From assembly GCF_021353265.1 (NCBI RefSeq), contig NZ_JAJTWU010000001.1, positions 744,001-808,000 of the forward strand: a DNA stretch of 64,000 nucleotides, read 5' to 3'. A program made the translations under genes and the position numbers. Below, piece after piece: positions 1-7,435 of the stretch (position 1 is the first letter of the stretch; every line of letters starts with the position of its first letter). Under the pieces are notes generated by a model that ran no database searches, had not been told where the DNA came from, and saw nothing but the letters and a program-made list of their open reading frames with translations. The DNA comes from Pelomonas cellulosilytica. Its GTDB lineage: Bacteria > Pseudomonadota > Gammaproteobacteria > Burkholderiales > Burkholderiaceae_C.

Positions 1-540
1 TTCGCCGCGCGACGCGCCGTCGATGCCGCCGAAGAAGGACTGGCCCGTGTTGACGACGTTCACGCCCGGCAGCAGGCCCAGCGCCTCGGCCGCGTTGTGG
101 ACGGCGGTGTGGGAGAGGTCGTCCGCGGACAGCAGGCTGACGGTGTTGTCGGCTGCCAGCTGAGCGCGCGTGGCCTGGTTGCGGTTGGCGACGACGACGA
201 CCTTCTCCAGCTGCGCGGTGTTCAGCCGCAGCTGCACCTCGCCCTGGGTCGGCACCACCACGTCGCCGTTCTGCTCGCTGGCATCGGCCAGGCGGGCCTG
301 CACGCTGTGGCGGCCGGCGGCCACGTCGCGCAGCAGGAAGCTGCCATCGGCGGCGGTGCGGGTCTGCAGGCCCAGCGCGGGGATGCGCACGACGGCGTCG
401 GCAGCGGGCTTGCCGCTGGCGGGGTCGACGATGACGCCCTTGATGTCGCCGGCGCGGGCGCCACCGGCGAGGGCCAGCAGGCCCAGCGTTGCGACGGCGC
501 AGGACAGGGGATGGAAACGGAAGTACGGCTTGGAACTCAT
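1..540 (-). CDS. TonB-dependent receptor, N-terminal part (runs off the window)
   Basis: The 180 codons visible here form the N terminus of an outer-membrane receptor and continue past the left edge without a stop. Residues 1-30 are a signal peptide ending near GGARAG. Residues ~31-100 look like a carboxypeptidase-regulatory-like beta-sandwich (DIKGVIVDPASGKPAADAVV, then DGSFLLRDVAAGRH). Residues ~110-180 resemble the plug domain (EKVVVVANRNQ, AEALGLLPGVNVVN, FFGGIDGASRGE). The ATG at 540 has no clear Shine-Dalgarno sequence, so the start is probable rather than certain. Substrate cannot be told from this part. A regulatory-like domain ahead of the plug is common in receptors for large or polymeric ligands, which is family knowledge only. 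Confidence 0.75.
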   Translation of the reverse strand, partial: MSSKPYFRFHPLSCAVATLGLLALAGGARAGDIKGVIVDPASGKPAADAVVRIPALGLQTRTAADGSFLLRDVAAGRHSVQARLADASEQNGDVVVPTQGEVQLRLNTAQLEKVVVVANRNQATRAQLAADNTVSLLSADDLSHTAVHNAAEALGLLPGVNVVNTGQSFFGGIDGASRGE

Positions 541-765
541 GGAGGTACTGCTGAGGGCTGGAGTGAAATGACCTGCGCTGGGCGCCGGGTCGGCAAAAAA
601 GTCGTGCACCCTAGGGACCGGCCGTGACAGCCCGGTGACGCCGACGGGGTGCCGGGCGCTGTTGCTTGATGCCAGGTGTTGTTGCGCGGCTGGGCTGGCG
701 CCTTTCACACGACCGTCATGCGCTGACGGCCCAATTCGCGCCCTTTCAGCCTTTGCCCCACCTGC

Positions 766-2034
766 ATGCCTTCGTCCCTGTCTTCCTTGAATTCGCCCCG
801 AGCGTGGGTGTCCGCGCTGTGCATCGCCGGGCTGGGGCTGGCTTCACCGGCCTGGTCCGCCGGGCAGTCGCCGCTGCAACTGGAGCGCGTCGTCATGCTG
901 TGGCGGCACGGCTTGCGGGCGCCGCTGCCGACCGAGGCCGCTGCGGAACCGCGAGCGGGCGAAGCGTGGCCCTCCTGGAGCACGCCGGCCAGCCTGCTGA
1001 CGCCGCACGGCCGAGCGGCACTTGCGCTTAGCGGCCAGTACCAGCGCACGATGCTGCAAGCCGCCGACCTGCTGCCCGCGCAGGGCTGCCCTGCGCCGGG
1101 GCAGGTGTTCGTCTGGGCCAACACGGTGGATCGCACCGTGGCCAGCGGCGAGGTGCTGGCCGGCGCGCTGACGCCCGGCTGCGCCACGCCCGTGCAGCAT
1201 CTGCCGATGGACCAGACCGACCCGTTGTTCAACCCCATAGAGGCGGGTGCCGTGGACTTCGATGCCGCCGAGGCGGTGCGCGTCATCGACCGCGAGACCG
1301 GGGGCGTGCAGGCGCTGGTGGCGCCTGAGGGGGAGGCCGTGCGCGCGATGCAACGCGTGCTCGGTTGCGACGACCGCCGGCCCGAGGCGCGCTGCACGCT
1401 GCAGACCGGCGAGGCGGCGTTGCGACCGGGCGCCGATGGCCGAGGCCTGGCGATGCGTGGCCCCATCGATGTGGCCTCCGGCACGGCCCAGGTGCTGGCG
1501 CTGCAGTACGCCGAAGGCCTGCCGATGACGGAGGTCGGCTGGGGGCGGGCCCGGATGACCGAGATCGCCAGCGTGTCGCGGCTGCATGCGCTGCTGTTCG
1601 AGGTCTATGCGCGACCGTCGTACATGGCGCAGCGCATCGCCGGCCCGTTGTCGGCGCGCTTGCTGCAACTGCTGCTGTCAGCCGACGCGCCGGCGGTCAG
1701 CCTGCTCATCGGGCATGACAACAACATCGCCGCACTGACGGCCCTGCTGGGCGTGGGCTTCCAGTTCCCCGGCTACGGCCGCAACGACCCGCCGGTGGGC
1801 AGCGTGCTGCTGCTGGAGCGGCTTCGAGACCCGGCCAGCGGAAGGCGCTATCTGCGCGTGCGCTACGAGGCGCAGAGCCTGGATCAGCTGCGCGAGCTGG
1901 CGCCGTTGACGCAGCGGTCGCCGCCGTTGACGCTCACGCTACCGCTGCCTGGCTGCCACGCCACTGGGCAGGGCCTGTGTGAGCTGGACGCCGCCGCAGC
2001 CTGGTGGCGGCGACGGTTGTACGGCCGCTGGTAG
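766..2034 (+). CDS. Periplasmic histidine-type acid phosphatase (AppA/Agp family)
   Basis: A 422-residue secreted phosphatase of the branch-2 histidine phosphatase family, which includes E. coli AppA phytase and Agp glucose-1-phosphatase. After a signal peptide (~residues 1-32, ending SPAWSAG) comes the phosphohistidine motif RHGLRAP, a conserved LTPHGRAALALSGQYQR segment, the DPLFNP motif, and near the C terminus the catalytic HD pair in IGHDNNIAAL. Length matches AppA/Agp (~410-430). The expected reaction is hydrolysis of phosphomonoesters such as phytate or glucose-1-phosphate at acid pH; which substrate is preferred cannot be read from sequence. The gene stands alone between divergent and convergent neighbours. 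No good ribosome binding site is visible upstream of the ATG. Confidence 0.85.
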   Translation: MPSSLSSLNSPRAWVSALCIAGLGLASPAWSAGQSPLQLERVVMLWRHGLRAPLPTEAAAEPRAGEAWPSWSTPASLLTPHGRAALALSGQYQRTMLQAADLLPAQGCPAPGQVFVWANTVDRTVASGEVLAGALTPGCATPVQHLPMDQTDPLFNPIEAGAVDFDAAEAVRVIDRETGGVQALVAPEGEAVRAMQRVLGCDDRRPEARCTLQTGEAALRPGADGRGLAMRGPIDVASGTAQVLALQYAEGLPMTEVGWGRARMTEIASVSRLHALLFEVYARPSYMAQRIAGPLSARLLQLLLSADAPAVSLLIGHDNNIAALTALLGVGFQFPGYGRNDPPVGSVLLLERLRDPASGRRYLRVRYEAQSLDQLRELAPLTQRSPPLTLTLPLPGCHATGQGLCELDAAAAWWRRRLYGRW

Positions 2035-2047
2035 CCGCAGGGCGACG

Positions 2048-2299
2048 TCAGCCGGCCGGCGTGCTGCCCGAGTCGTCGCCGCAGGGCGAGCGCCATTCGC
2101 GCAGTTCGGCGGCCAGCACCGGATGGTGGTCGGCCTCGGCGCGGCGGATCAGCGCCTCGACGTTGGCATCCGTTACCAGCTCATGGCCGACGCCCTGGAC
2201 TAGCGCCTGGTAGACGCTGTCGAGGTCTTGAGGATCGGTCTGCGCCGGCGTGGTGGGGACGTCGGTCGGGCCGATAGGGGAAGAGGACACAGTTGGCAT
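2048..2299 (-). CDS. Small hypothetical protein (83 aa)
   Basis: A short, acidic, soluble-looking protein that I do not recognise. The first ~25 residues are Pro/Thr/Ser rich and probably disordered. The middle (SVYQALVQGVGHELVTDANVEALIRRAEADHHPVLAAELREW) should form helices. I chose the ATG at 2299 because GGAG lies seven bases upstream. A start 14 codons further upstream is possible but would begin with an unlikely PAPEHR tract. It lies downstream of the spermidine-synthase-like gene on the same strand, 64 bases away, so the two may be co-transcribed. No membrane segment or cysteine cluster is seen. Confidence 0.5.
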   Translation of the reverse strand: MPTVSSSPIGPTDVPTTPAQTDPQDLDSVYQALVQGVGHELVTDANVEALIRRAEADHHPVLAAELREWRSPCGDDSGSTPAG

Positions 2300-2363
2300 G
2301 CGGTGCTCCGGCGCCGGCGCCTGCGGCCGGCGAACCGCCATTACAGCAATCGGCGTTCCCGCG

Positions 2364-3941
2364 TCAGTGGACCTGGCCCCACTCGGCCTCGAACTCCTGC
2401 ACCAGCACCTGGTTGCTGAGCCGGTTCACGTCGGTCGGCACGCGCGCCATGTCGGGCGGGAAGTCCAGCAACGCCGGCAGGCTGGCCGGCGTGATGAAGC
2501 GCAGCCCGGGCGGGAACTGCGTCGGCGGCCGGAATGGCCTGCGCGAGGCCAGCACGAAGCCCCATTCGCCGAAACTCGGAACATGGGCGTGGTAGGGCGT
2601 CGTCGTCAGGCCGACCGATTCCAGCGTCGTCACGACCGTCCAGAAGCTGCGCCGCGCGATCAGCGGCGACGTGGTCTGTACGACGGCGTAGCCACCGGCG
2701 CTGAGGTGCTGGTCCACCAGCTCGTAGAAGCTGGCCGTGTACAGCTTGCCGAGCGCGAAGTTGGACGGGTCGGGGAAGTCGATGACGATGACGTCGAAAT
2801 GTGCGTCTTGCTGCTCAAGCCAGCCGAACGCATCGGCGTTGACGATGCGCAGCTTCGGCGACGACAGCGAGTGGCCGTTCAGCGCAGCCAGCTTCGGCGT
2901 GTCGCGGAACAGTGTCGTCATCAGCGGGTCCAGCTCGACGAGCGTGACCTGCTCGACGCTCGGGTGCTTGAGGATCTCGCGCACCGCCATGCCGTCGCCG
3001 CCGCCCAGCACCAGCACGCGCTTGGGCGCGCCATGCGCCGCCATGGCTGGCTGCACCAGGGCTTCGTGATAGCGGTATTCATCGCGCGAGTGGAACTGCA
3101 GGTTGCCGTTCAGGAACAGCCGCGTGCCGCCGCGACCTTCGGTGACGACGATGCGCTGGTAGGGGCTGCTTTGTTTGATGACGATGTGCTCGCCGTAGAA
3201 GCGGTCCTCGGACCAGGTCGTCAGCTGCTCGGCGCCGAGCAGCGCGGCCAGTAGCAACGCGGTGGACAGCGCGCAGGCGACAACGTGCGACGAGCGGCCG
3301 CGCAGGTCCGCGCGGAACAGCCACAGCGCCCATACCGCCACCGCCACATTCAGCAGCCCGAAGGCGATGCCCGTGCGCACGAGGCCCAACTGCGGCACCA
3401 GCACGAGCGGGAAGGCGAGCGCCACGAGCAGCGCGCCGAGGTAGTCGAAGGTCAGGACCTGCGATACCAGGTCCTTCAGGCCGTAGCGCGTGCTGAAGTG
3501 GCGCTTCAGGATGCGCATTACCAGCGGGATCTCCAGCCCCACCAGCGCACCCACTAGCAGCACCAGCGCATACAGCAGCGCGCGGAAGGCCGCGCCTTCG
3601 CCCGGAGGCAGCAGGCTGTGCACGACGAACAGCGCCGCCGGCATCAGCCCGCCAATGACGCCCACCAGCAGCTCCACCTGCAGGAACACGCCCACCAGCT
3701 GCCGCTCGACGAAGCGCGACAGCCACGAGCCCAGCCCCATCGCGAATAGGTAGACGCCGATGACGGTGGAGAACTGCAGCACCGAGTCGCCCAGCAGGTA
3801 GCTGGCGAGCGCACCGGCCGCCAGCTCGTAGACCAGGCCGCAGGCGGCGATGACGAAGACGCTGGCAAGCAGCAGCAATTCGGCCAGCTGGGGGCCGTGA
3901 TCGCCTGGCGGCTGTTGGCTCTCTGCAAAGGAGGAGGACAT
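2364..3941 (-). CDS. Membrane-anchored spermidine-synthase-like aminopropyltransferase
   Basis: A 525-residue fusion. Residues ~20-240 hold about seven hydrophobic segments (LLLASVFVIAACGLVYELAA onward). Residues ~255-510 form a Rossmann-type spermidine synthase domain, with the nucleotide loop RVLVLGGGDGMAVREIL and the acidic active-site strand VIVIDFPDPSNFALGKLY. The usual reaction would be transfer of an aminopropyl group from decarboxylated SAM to putrescine, but membrane-fused members of this family are often of unproven activity. The ATG at 3941 follows a perfect inverted repeat (3945-3960). It shares the minus strand with the SPFH/DUF4178/DUF350 set upstream, from which it is separated by an opposite-strand ORF. 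No SAM decarboxylase gene is in the window. Confidence 0.85.
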   Translation of the reverse strand: MSSSFAESQQPPGDHGPQLAELLLLASVFVIAACGLVYELAAGALASYLLGDSVLQFSTVIGVYLFAMGLGSWLSRFVERQLVGVFLQVELLVGVIGGLMPAALFVVHSLLPPGEGAAFRALLYALVLLVGALVGLEIPLVMRILKRHFSTRYGLKDLVSQVLTFDYLGALLVALAFPLVLVPQLGLVRTGIAFGLLNVAVAVWALWLFRADLRGRSSHVVACALSTALLLAALLGAEQLTTWSEDRFYGEHIVIKQSSPYQRIVVTEGRGGTRLFLNGNLQFHSRDEYRYHEALVQPAMAAHGAPKRVLVLGGGDGMAVREILKHPSVEQVTLVELDPLMTTLFRDTPKLAALNGHSLSSPKLRIVNADAFGWLEQQDAHFDVIVIDFPDPSNFALGKLYTASFYELVDQHLSAGGYAVVQTTSPLIARRSFWTVVTTLESVGLTTTPYHAHVPSFGEWGFVLASRRPFRPPTQFPPGLRFITPASLPALLDFPPDMARVPTDVNRLSNQVLVQEFEAEWGQVH

Positions 3942-3944
3942 CGC

Positions 3945-3960
3945 GTGAGGGTAACCTCAC
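3945..3960. promoter_or_regulatory. Perfect inverted repeat before the spermidine-synthase-like gene
   Basis: GTGAGG-GTAA-CCTCAC is a perfect 6+6 palindrome with a four-base loop, placed only three bases upstream of the start codon at 3941. In the mRNA it would form a hairpin over the ribosome binding region, and in DNA it could be an operator. Function is inference. Confidence 0.4.
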
Positions 3961-4061
3961 CAAATACGTGTGACGCTGCCCTACAAGCTTGTTCCGCCTC
4001 GCACCGAGGGCCAGGTGTTGCGCCCTCATGGGACACGTCGATCACCTCGGACCCGATCTCC

Positions 4062-4529
4062 ATGATTTCCGGCCAGCGCACCGACTACATCAGCAGTGCC
4101 AGCCTGGGCAGCTCGTCGATCGACGTGGCCCGCCGGCACTACAGCGGCACCGGCGGCCGCACCATCGAATGCGCCGACTGGAACGGCGAGCAGCTGACGT
4201 TCAACGGCGGTGCAATGACCGGCACCGTGCCCAGCCACTACAGCTTCGGGGCATTGGACGCCATCGTGCTCAACCACAATGGTCCCGGCAGCGCCAGCAC
4301 GACCGACAAGTACCCGTGGTTCTGGCCGTGCAACGGGCCCAAGGGCGAGTTCAACATCATTGGCTCGGCGACGCCGCCTGAACTGACGAAAGCCACGACG
4401 CCTGCCGTGGCCACGATGTTCTTCTACGACCCGACCCTGAGCGCCTATTACCAGCGCTCCGGCACCATCGAGGCCATCCAGTCCACGCCGTTCGCCGCAG
4501 CCGTGCCCGAGCCGCCACTTGGGGTCTGA
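4062..4529 (+). CDS. Hypothetical protein, possibly a gene fragment
   Basis: A plus-strand reading frame of 155 codons that I cannot assign. It sits alone between two minus-strand genes. The translation has normal amino-acid composition (MISGQRTDYISSASLG, DYPWFWPC-like KYPWFWPCNGPKGEF, MFFYDPTLSAYYQRSG) and is unlike the Arg/Ala-rich shadow frames around it, so it looks coding. The frame stays open upstream to 3897, into the neighbouring gene, and no signal peptide or good ribosome binding site is seen at the ATG at 4062. The 5' end may therefore be lost. Many Ser/Gly/Asn/aromatic residues suggest a secreted beta protein. Treat as hypothetical. Confidence 0.4.
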   Translation: MISGQRTDYISSASLGSSSIDVARRHYSGTGGRTIECADWNGEQLTFNGGAMTGTVPSHYSFGALDAIVLNHNGPGSASTTDKYPWFWPCNGPKGEFNIIGSATPPELTKATTPAVATMFFYDPTLSAYYQRSGTIEAIQSTPFAAAVPEPPLGV

Positions 4530-4572
4530 TGGCTGCAGGCCTTGCCGCCATTGAGTGGCGGCGCCGCCTTGG

Positions 4573-4923
4573 TTAGAAGGTCACTGGCTGGGGCAGTGCC
4601 TTGCTCCAGTAGAAGATGTCCCATCCTGCGCGCAAGCCGCCGGTGGTGAACGGGTCGGTCGCGATCAACGCCTCGACTGCCGCCTTGTCCGGCGCACGCA
4701 CGACCCACAGCGCGCCTATCGGCGTGTCGCCTGGAGACTCGCGCAGCGAGCCTGCGACGCGCACCAGGTCCTGGTGCGCTGCCACCCATTCGAGATGGGC
4801 CTGCAGCAGATGGCGCCGCAGTTCGCCGGCGCCGGGCTTGTCGTGGAAGTGGATGGCGAACAGCGTCCAGTCTTCGTGGGCGTTGTTCGTCAGCGCGGCG
4901 AAGTCGTGGTTCAGATGGGTCAT
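4573..4923 (-). CDS. YciI family protein
   Basis: A 116-residue single-domain protein of the YciI/YCII alpha-beta barrel family (ferredoxin-like dimers). Recognisable parts are WTLFAIHFHDKPGAGELRR near the N terminus, the HLEWV segment with a conserved His, and the ALWVVRAPDKAAVEALIATD-PF segment, a typical YciI ending where the Asp-Pro-Phe is conserved. The biochemical role of the family is mostly unknown. The ATG at 4923 overlaps the stop codon of the upstream gene (ATGA), which indicates translational coupling to the secreted protein encoded at 4920-5612. A TTG two codons upstream is less likely to be the start. Confidence 0.8.
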   Translation of the reverse strand: MTHLNHDFAALTNNAHEDWTLFAIHFHDKPGAGELRRHLLQAHLEWVAAHQDLVRVAGSLRESPGDTPIGALWVVRAPDKAAVEALIATDPFTTGGLRAGWDIFYWSKALPQPVTF

Positions 4924-5612
4924 TCGCAATGGACGTCGAGTGCGTCGGCGGGCGGTTCGACGGACCAGCCCTGGGCGCTGCGCTTGACGTGCACGGTGGC
5001 TGTCGTGGCGTGGGCGTCCGTGCAGAACTTCAAGAACGAATGGCTGTAGAGCGCCAGCTCCGCGTCGTCATTGCCGCGCCAGCGCGTGAACGTGAAGAGG
5101 CCGTAGTCGCCATTCTGGAGATGGGCGCGTGGGGCCAACTGGTCGCCGGCGATGTCCCAGACGAACACGCCCTGGGGACCAGAAGATTCCCGATGCAGTG
5201 CCGTGACCGCGTGGCGTCCGTCCGGCGAGACGGCCGGCGGTGCGTAGACCTCGGACCGCTGTCCCGTGGCGCGCGACACCCAGTAGGTGGTCCCGCCTTC
5301 GTAGAACAGGGCGTTGACCACGAAGAACTTGCCGTCCTTCGTCACGTCCACGAGCCGGTAGTCTTCAACCTGCGCCTCCTGCAATGTGCCCGGCGCGGCG
5401 CGGCTGTCGAAGTTCACTACACGACCGTTCGCCGCGCGCAGCGTCAGCCGCAGACCCTGTCGTATGGCAGACGAGCCCCACTTCGCCAGCTGCGCGATCT
5501 CTGCCTGTGCGGCCTGTTTTGCTTCTTCGTCGCCATCGGCGTGTGCCGCTCCGGCCAGCAGGGCCAGCGCCACAAGCGCGGCAGCGGCTGTGCGTGGCGA
5601 GCGATCAGCCAT
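4920..5612 (-). CDS. Secreted hypothetical protein (230 aa)
   Basis: A signal peptide is clear (residues 1-26, ALVALALLAGAAHADG). The mature protein is mostly beta, with segments such as EVYAPPAVSPDGRHAVTAL and GVFVWDIAGDQL that resemble blades of a propeller-like fold, and a single pair of cysteines near the C terminus (FLKFCTDAH, LDVHCE) that could form a disulfide in the periplasm. I do not recognise a named family. The start at 5612 overlaps the end of the DUF350 gene by 8 bases and its stop overlaps the YciI start, so it lies in the middle of one transcription unit. A function tied to the envelope module is inference from context. Confidence 0.7.
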   Translation of the reverse strand: MADRSPRTAAAALVALALLAGAAHADGDEEAKQAAQAEIAQLAKWGSSAIRQGLRLTLRAANGRVVNFDSRAAPGTLQEAQVEDYRLVDVTKDGKFFVVNALFYEGGTTYWVSRATGQRSEVYAPPAVSPDGRHAVTALHRESSGPQGVFVWDIAGDQLAPRAHLQNGDYGLFTFTRWRGNDDAELALYSHSFLKFCTDAHATTATVHVKRSAQGWSVEPPADALDVHCE

Positions 5613-5826
5613 GGATCGCCGCAGCGACGATGTTGCCGATGGACAGGCACATCGCGCCGACGACGATGGCCAGCGCCACGTTCTTCTTCTCAACCAGCTC
5701 GTCCCACAGCTTGAAGGGCGTCAGCATGTCGACCAAGATGAAGCAGACCCAGAAAATGACGACGCCAATGACGGCATACATCGTCGAGCCGAGGATGACT
5801 TCGGGTTTGAGCCAGTCGAGGGTCAT
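5605..5826 (-). CDS. DUF350 inner-membrane protein (YjfL-like)
   Basis: A 73-residue protein with two transmembrane helices (VILGSTMYAVIGVVIFWVCF and KNVALAIVVGAMCLSIGNIV) separated by a charged loop, LVDMLTPFKLWDELVEKKN. This is the pattern of DUF350/YjfL proteins, in which the second helix is glycine-rich. In E. coli yjfL lies in an operon with a PspA paralogue and a glutathionylspermidine-synthase-like gene, which fits the mixture of genes here. The ATG at 5826 has AGGAGA nine bases upstream. The longer reading frame to 6051 is a shadow of the DUF4178 gene. Molecular function is unknown. Confidence 0.8.
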   Translation of the reverse strand: MTLDWLKPEVILGSTMYAVIGVVIFWVCFILVDMLTPFKLWDELVEKKNVALAIVVGAMCLSIGNIVAAAIHG

Positions 5827-5848
5827 GTCGTTCTCCTGGGAGGTTGTT

Positions 5849-7435
5849 TCACTTGTGGCCGCCGCCACCGCTGCTGTAGCCGCCGTAGCTGCCACCGCCG
5901 TTGCCGATGTAGACGCCGCTGCCGCGTGCGTTTGCGCGGCACTGCCGGTATTCGTTGCTGGTCTCGCCGAAGCTGTCCTTGTACCCCTGGCACTCGTCGC
6001 GCGAGCAGGCGCGCAGCAGCGCAAAAAGCAGCACGATGAGGAACAGCGCAATGACGATGTTGCGCAGCAGTGTGCCGCCGCTGGCCTTGAAGGCCGACGC
6101 GTCGCGTGTGAACTGCGCGGCGGGTGCCGTCAGGCCGAAGGCCTGCTGCACCGCCGCGGAGGGCAGAACCTGGCCGGCGCTCCAGGTGACTTCGCCCCCC
6201 TGCAGTTCGCGGCTGAGCAGCCACTGGCCATCGCGGCTCGCGTAGTCGGTGACCTGGACACGGTCTTCCAGCCGTACGGGCCAGTAGAACTCGCCGAGCA
6301 CATGCGTGGTCTTGGCCTGGTAGGTCCAGCGCCTGGCATAAGCGCGGCCCTGCCAGTTGGCGCCATCGCCCGACGCGGCTGGCGCGCCCGTGAGCGTGCG
6401 CACCAGGCTCCAGCCCTCGCGCGTGTCGACGAGGAAGGCGAAGCCGGTCAGGCGGTTGTAAAGCAGGTATTCGCGCCAGAAGCTCTGTTCGTCCTCGGTG
6501 TCCTCCGGGATGTCGCAGCGCTCCTGGTAGCCGACGACGGTCCAGGGTAGCGGTTTCTCGCCCGCAGGCGCCAGCGTGCCGGTGCGGCCGAGCGGAATCA
6601 GCGGCGGCAGGCCGCGGTCCTGCGGCGTGAAGCCGAGCGCCCGGGCCTCGTTGGCCGGCAGGTCCACGACGGCGCTGCATTGCGCGCAGACCATGCTCCT
6701 GGTCTGCGACAGCTTGGGTTCCAGCGGCGCACCGCAGCTGGGGCAGGCGATGGAGCGGCCCTTGAACTTCGCCTCGGCGATGGACTCACCCTCGGCCGTC
6801 GTGCGCAGACCCTGCAACGCCAGCTCGGCCAGATTCACGCCTCGGCCCACCGACCAGATCGGCGGCCCGCCATCGCGGTACTCCAGGCTGCCTACCTCGC
6901 CTTGCGCGTTGCGAAGCTCGACGACGCGGCCGGCCTGTGGCGGGCGTGGCAGCTCGCCCTCGGCAGCGCGCAGTGCGGCGTCCACGACGGCGGCGACCTG
7001 CCAGCGCTGGCCGGCCACCGTCAGCGGCAGGCCGACGCCGGGGGCCTCGGGCGGCCGCTCGGCCAGCGGCGCCTCCAGGCTCAGGACGAACTGGCCGTTG
7101 TCCTCACTGAGCCAGGCAATTCTGGGTGTGTCGGCGCCGGCGTCGAACAGCAGATGCCATTCGTTCCAGTTGCCGAGGTCCGAGCCGCGCTGCACGCGGC
7201 CGACGACTGCGAAGCCGCTGCCCATCCAGCGGCCGGTTGCGCCGAGTTGCAGCGGCGAGTAGTCGTCGAAGATCTCCGCGCTCTGGCCGATCCGCGCGAG
7301 CGTCTCGCCGTCGCGCAGCAGTGTGCTGCGGCAGAAGCCGCAGACGGCGGTGGTGGAAGCCGCACTGGCGAATTCGACCGGCGCGCCGCAGTTCGGGCAC
7401 GCCGCGCGCCAGCGGCGCTGGGCCTGGTCAGCCAA
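5849..7435 (-). CDS. DUF4178 domain protein with zinc ribbons
   Basis: A 528-residue protein. It starts with a treble-clef type zinc ribbon (CPNCGAPV ... CGFCRS, residues ~14-36), then a first DUF4178 domain (residues ~45-205; GSDLGNWNEWHLLFD), a second zinc ribbon (CPSCGAPL ... CAQCSA, ~230-262), a second DUF4178-like domain (~285-450; WREYLLYNRLTGFAFLVD), one transmembrane helix (LLRNIVIALFLIVLLFALL) and a Gly/Ser/Tyr-rich tail. The start codon is TTG at 7435, overlapping the SPFH stop by 8 bases; the first ribbon begins only 12 codons later, so no later start would do. Family role is unproven, but it travels with SPFH, DUF350 and polyamine genes in stress-type clusters. Confidence 0.85.
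   Translation of the reverse strand: MADQAQRRWRAACPNCGAPVEFASAASTTAVCGFCRSTLLRDGETLARIGQSAEIFDDYSPLQLGATGRWMGSGFAVVGRVQRGSDLGNWNEWHLLFDAGADTPRIAWLSEDNGQFVLSLEAPLAERPPEAPGVGLPLTVAGQRWQVAAVVDAALRAAEGELPRPPQAGRVVELRNAQGEVGSLEYRDGGPPIWSVGRGVNLAELALQGLRTTAEGESIAEAKFKGRSIACPSCGAPLEPKLSQTRSMVCAQCSAVVDLPANEARALGFTPQDRGLPPLIPLGRTGTLAPAGEKPLPWTVVGYQERCDIPEDTEDEQSFWREYLLYNRLTGFAFLVDTREGWSLVRTLTGAPAASGDGANWQGRAYARRWTYQAKTTHVLGEFYWPVRLEDRVQVTDYASRDGQWLLSRELQGGEVTWSAGQVLPSAAVQQAFGLTAPAAQFTRDASAFKASGGTLLRNIVIALFLIVLLFALLRACSRDECQGYKDSFGETSNEYRQCRANARGSGVYIGNGGGSYGGYSSGGGGHK

Noticed and set aside
222-464. 80-codon minus-strand frame at the left edge
   Set aside because: It is an out-of-frame shadow of the TonB-dependent receptor, whose true frame has no stop before the window edge.
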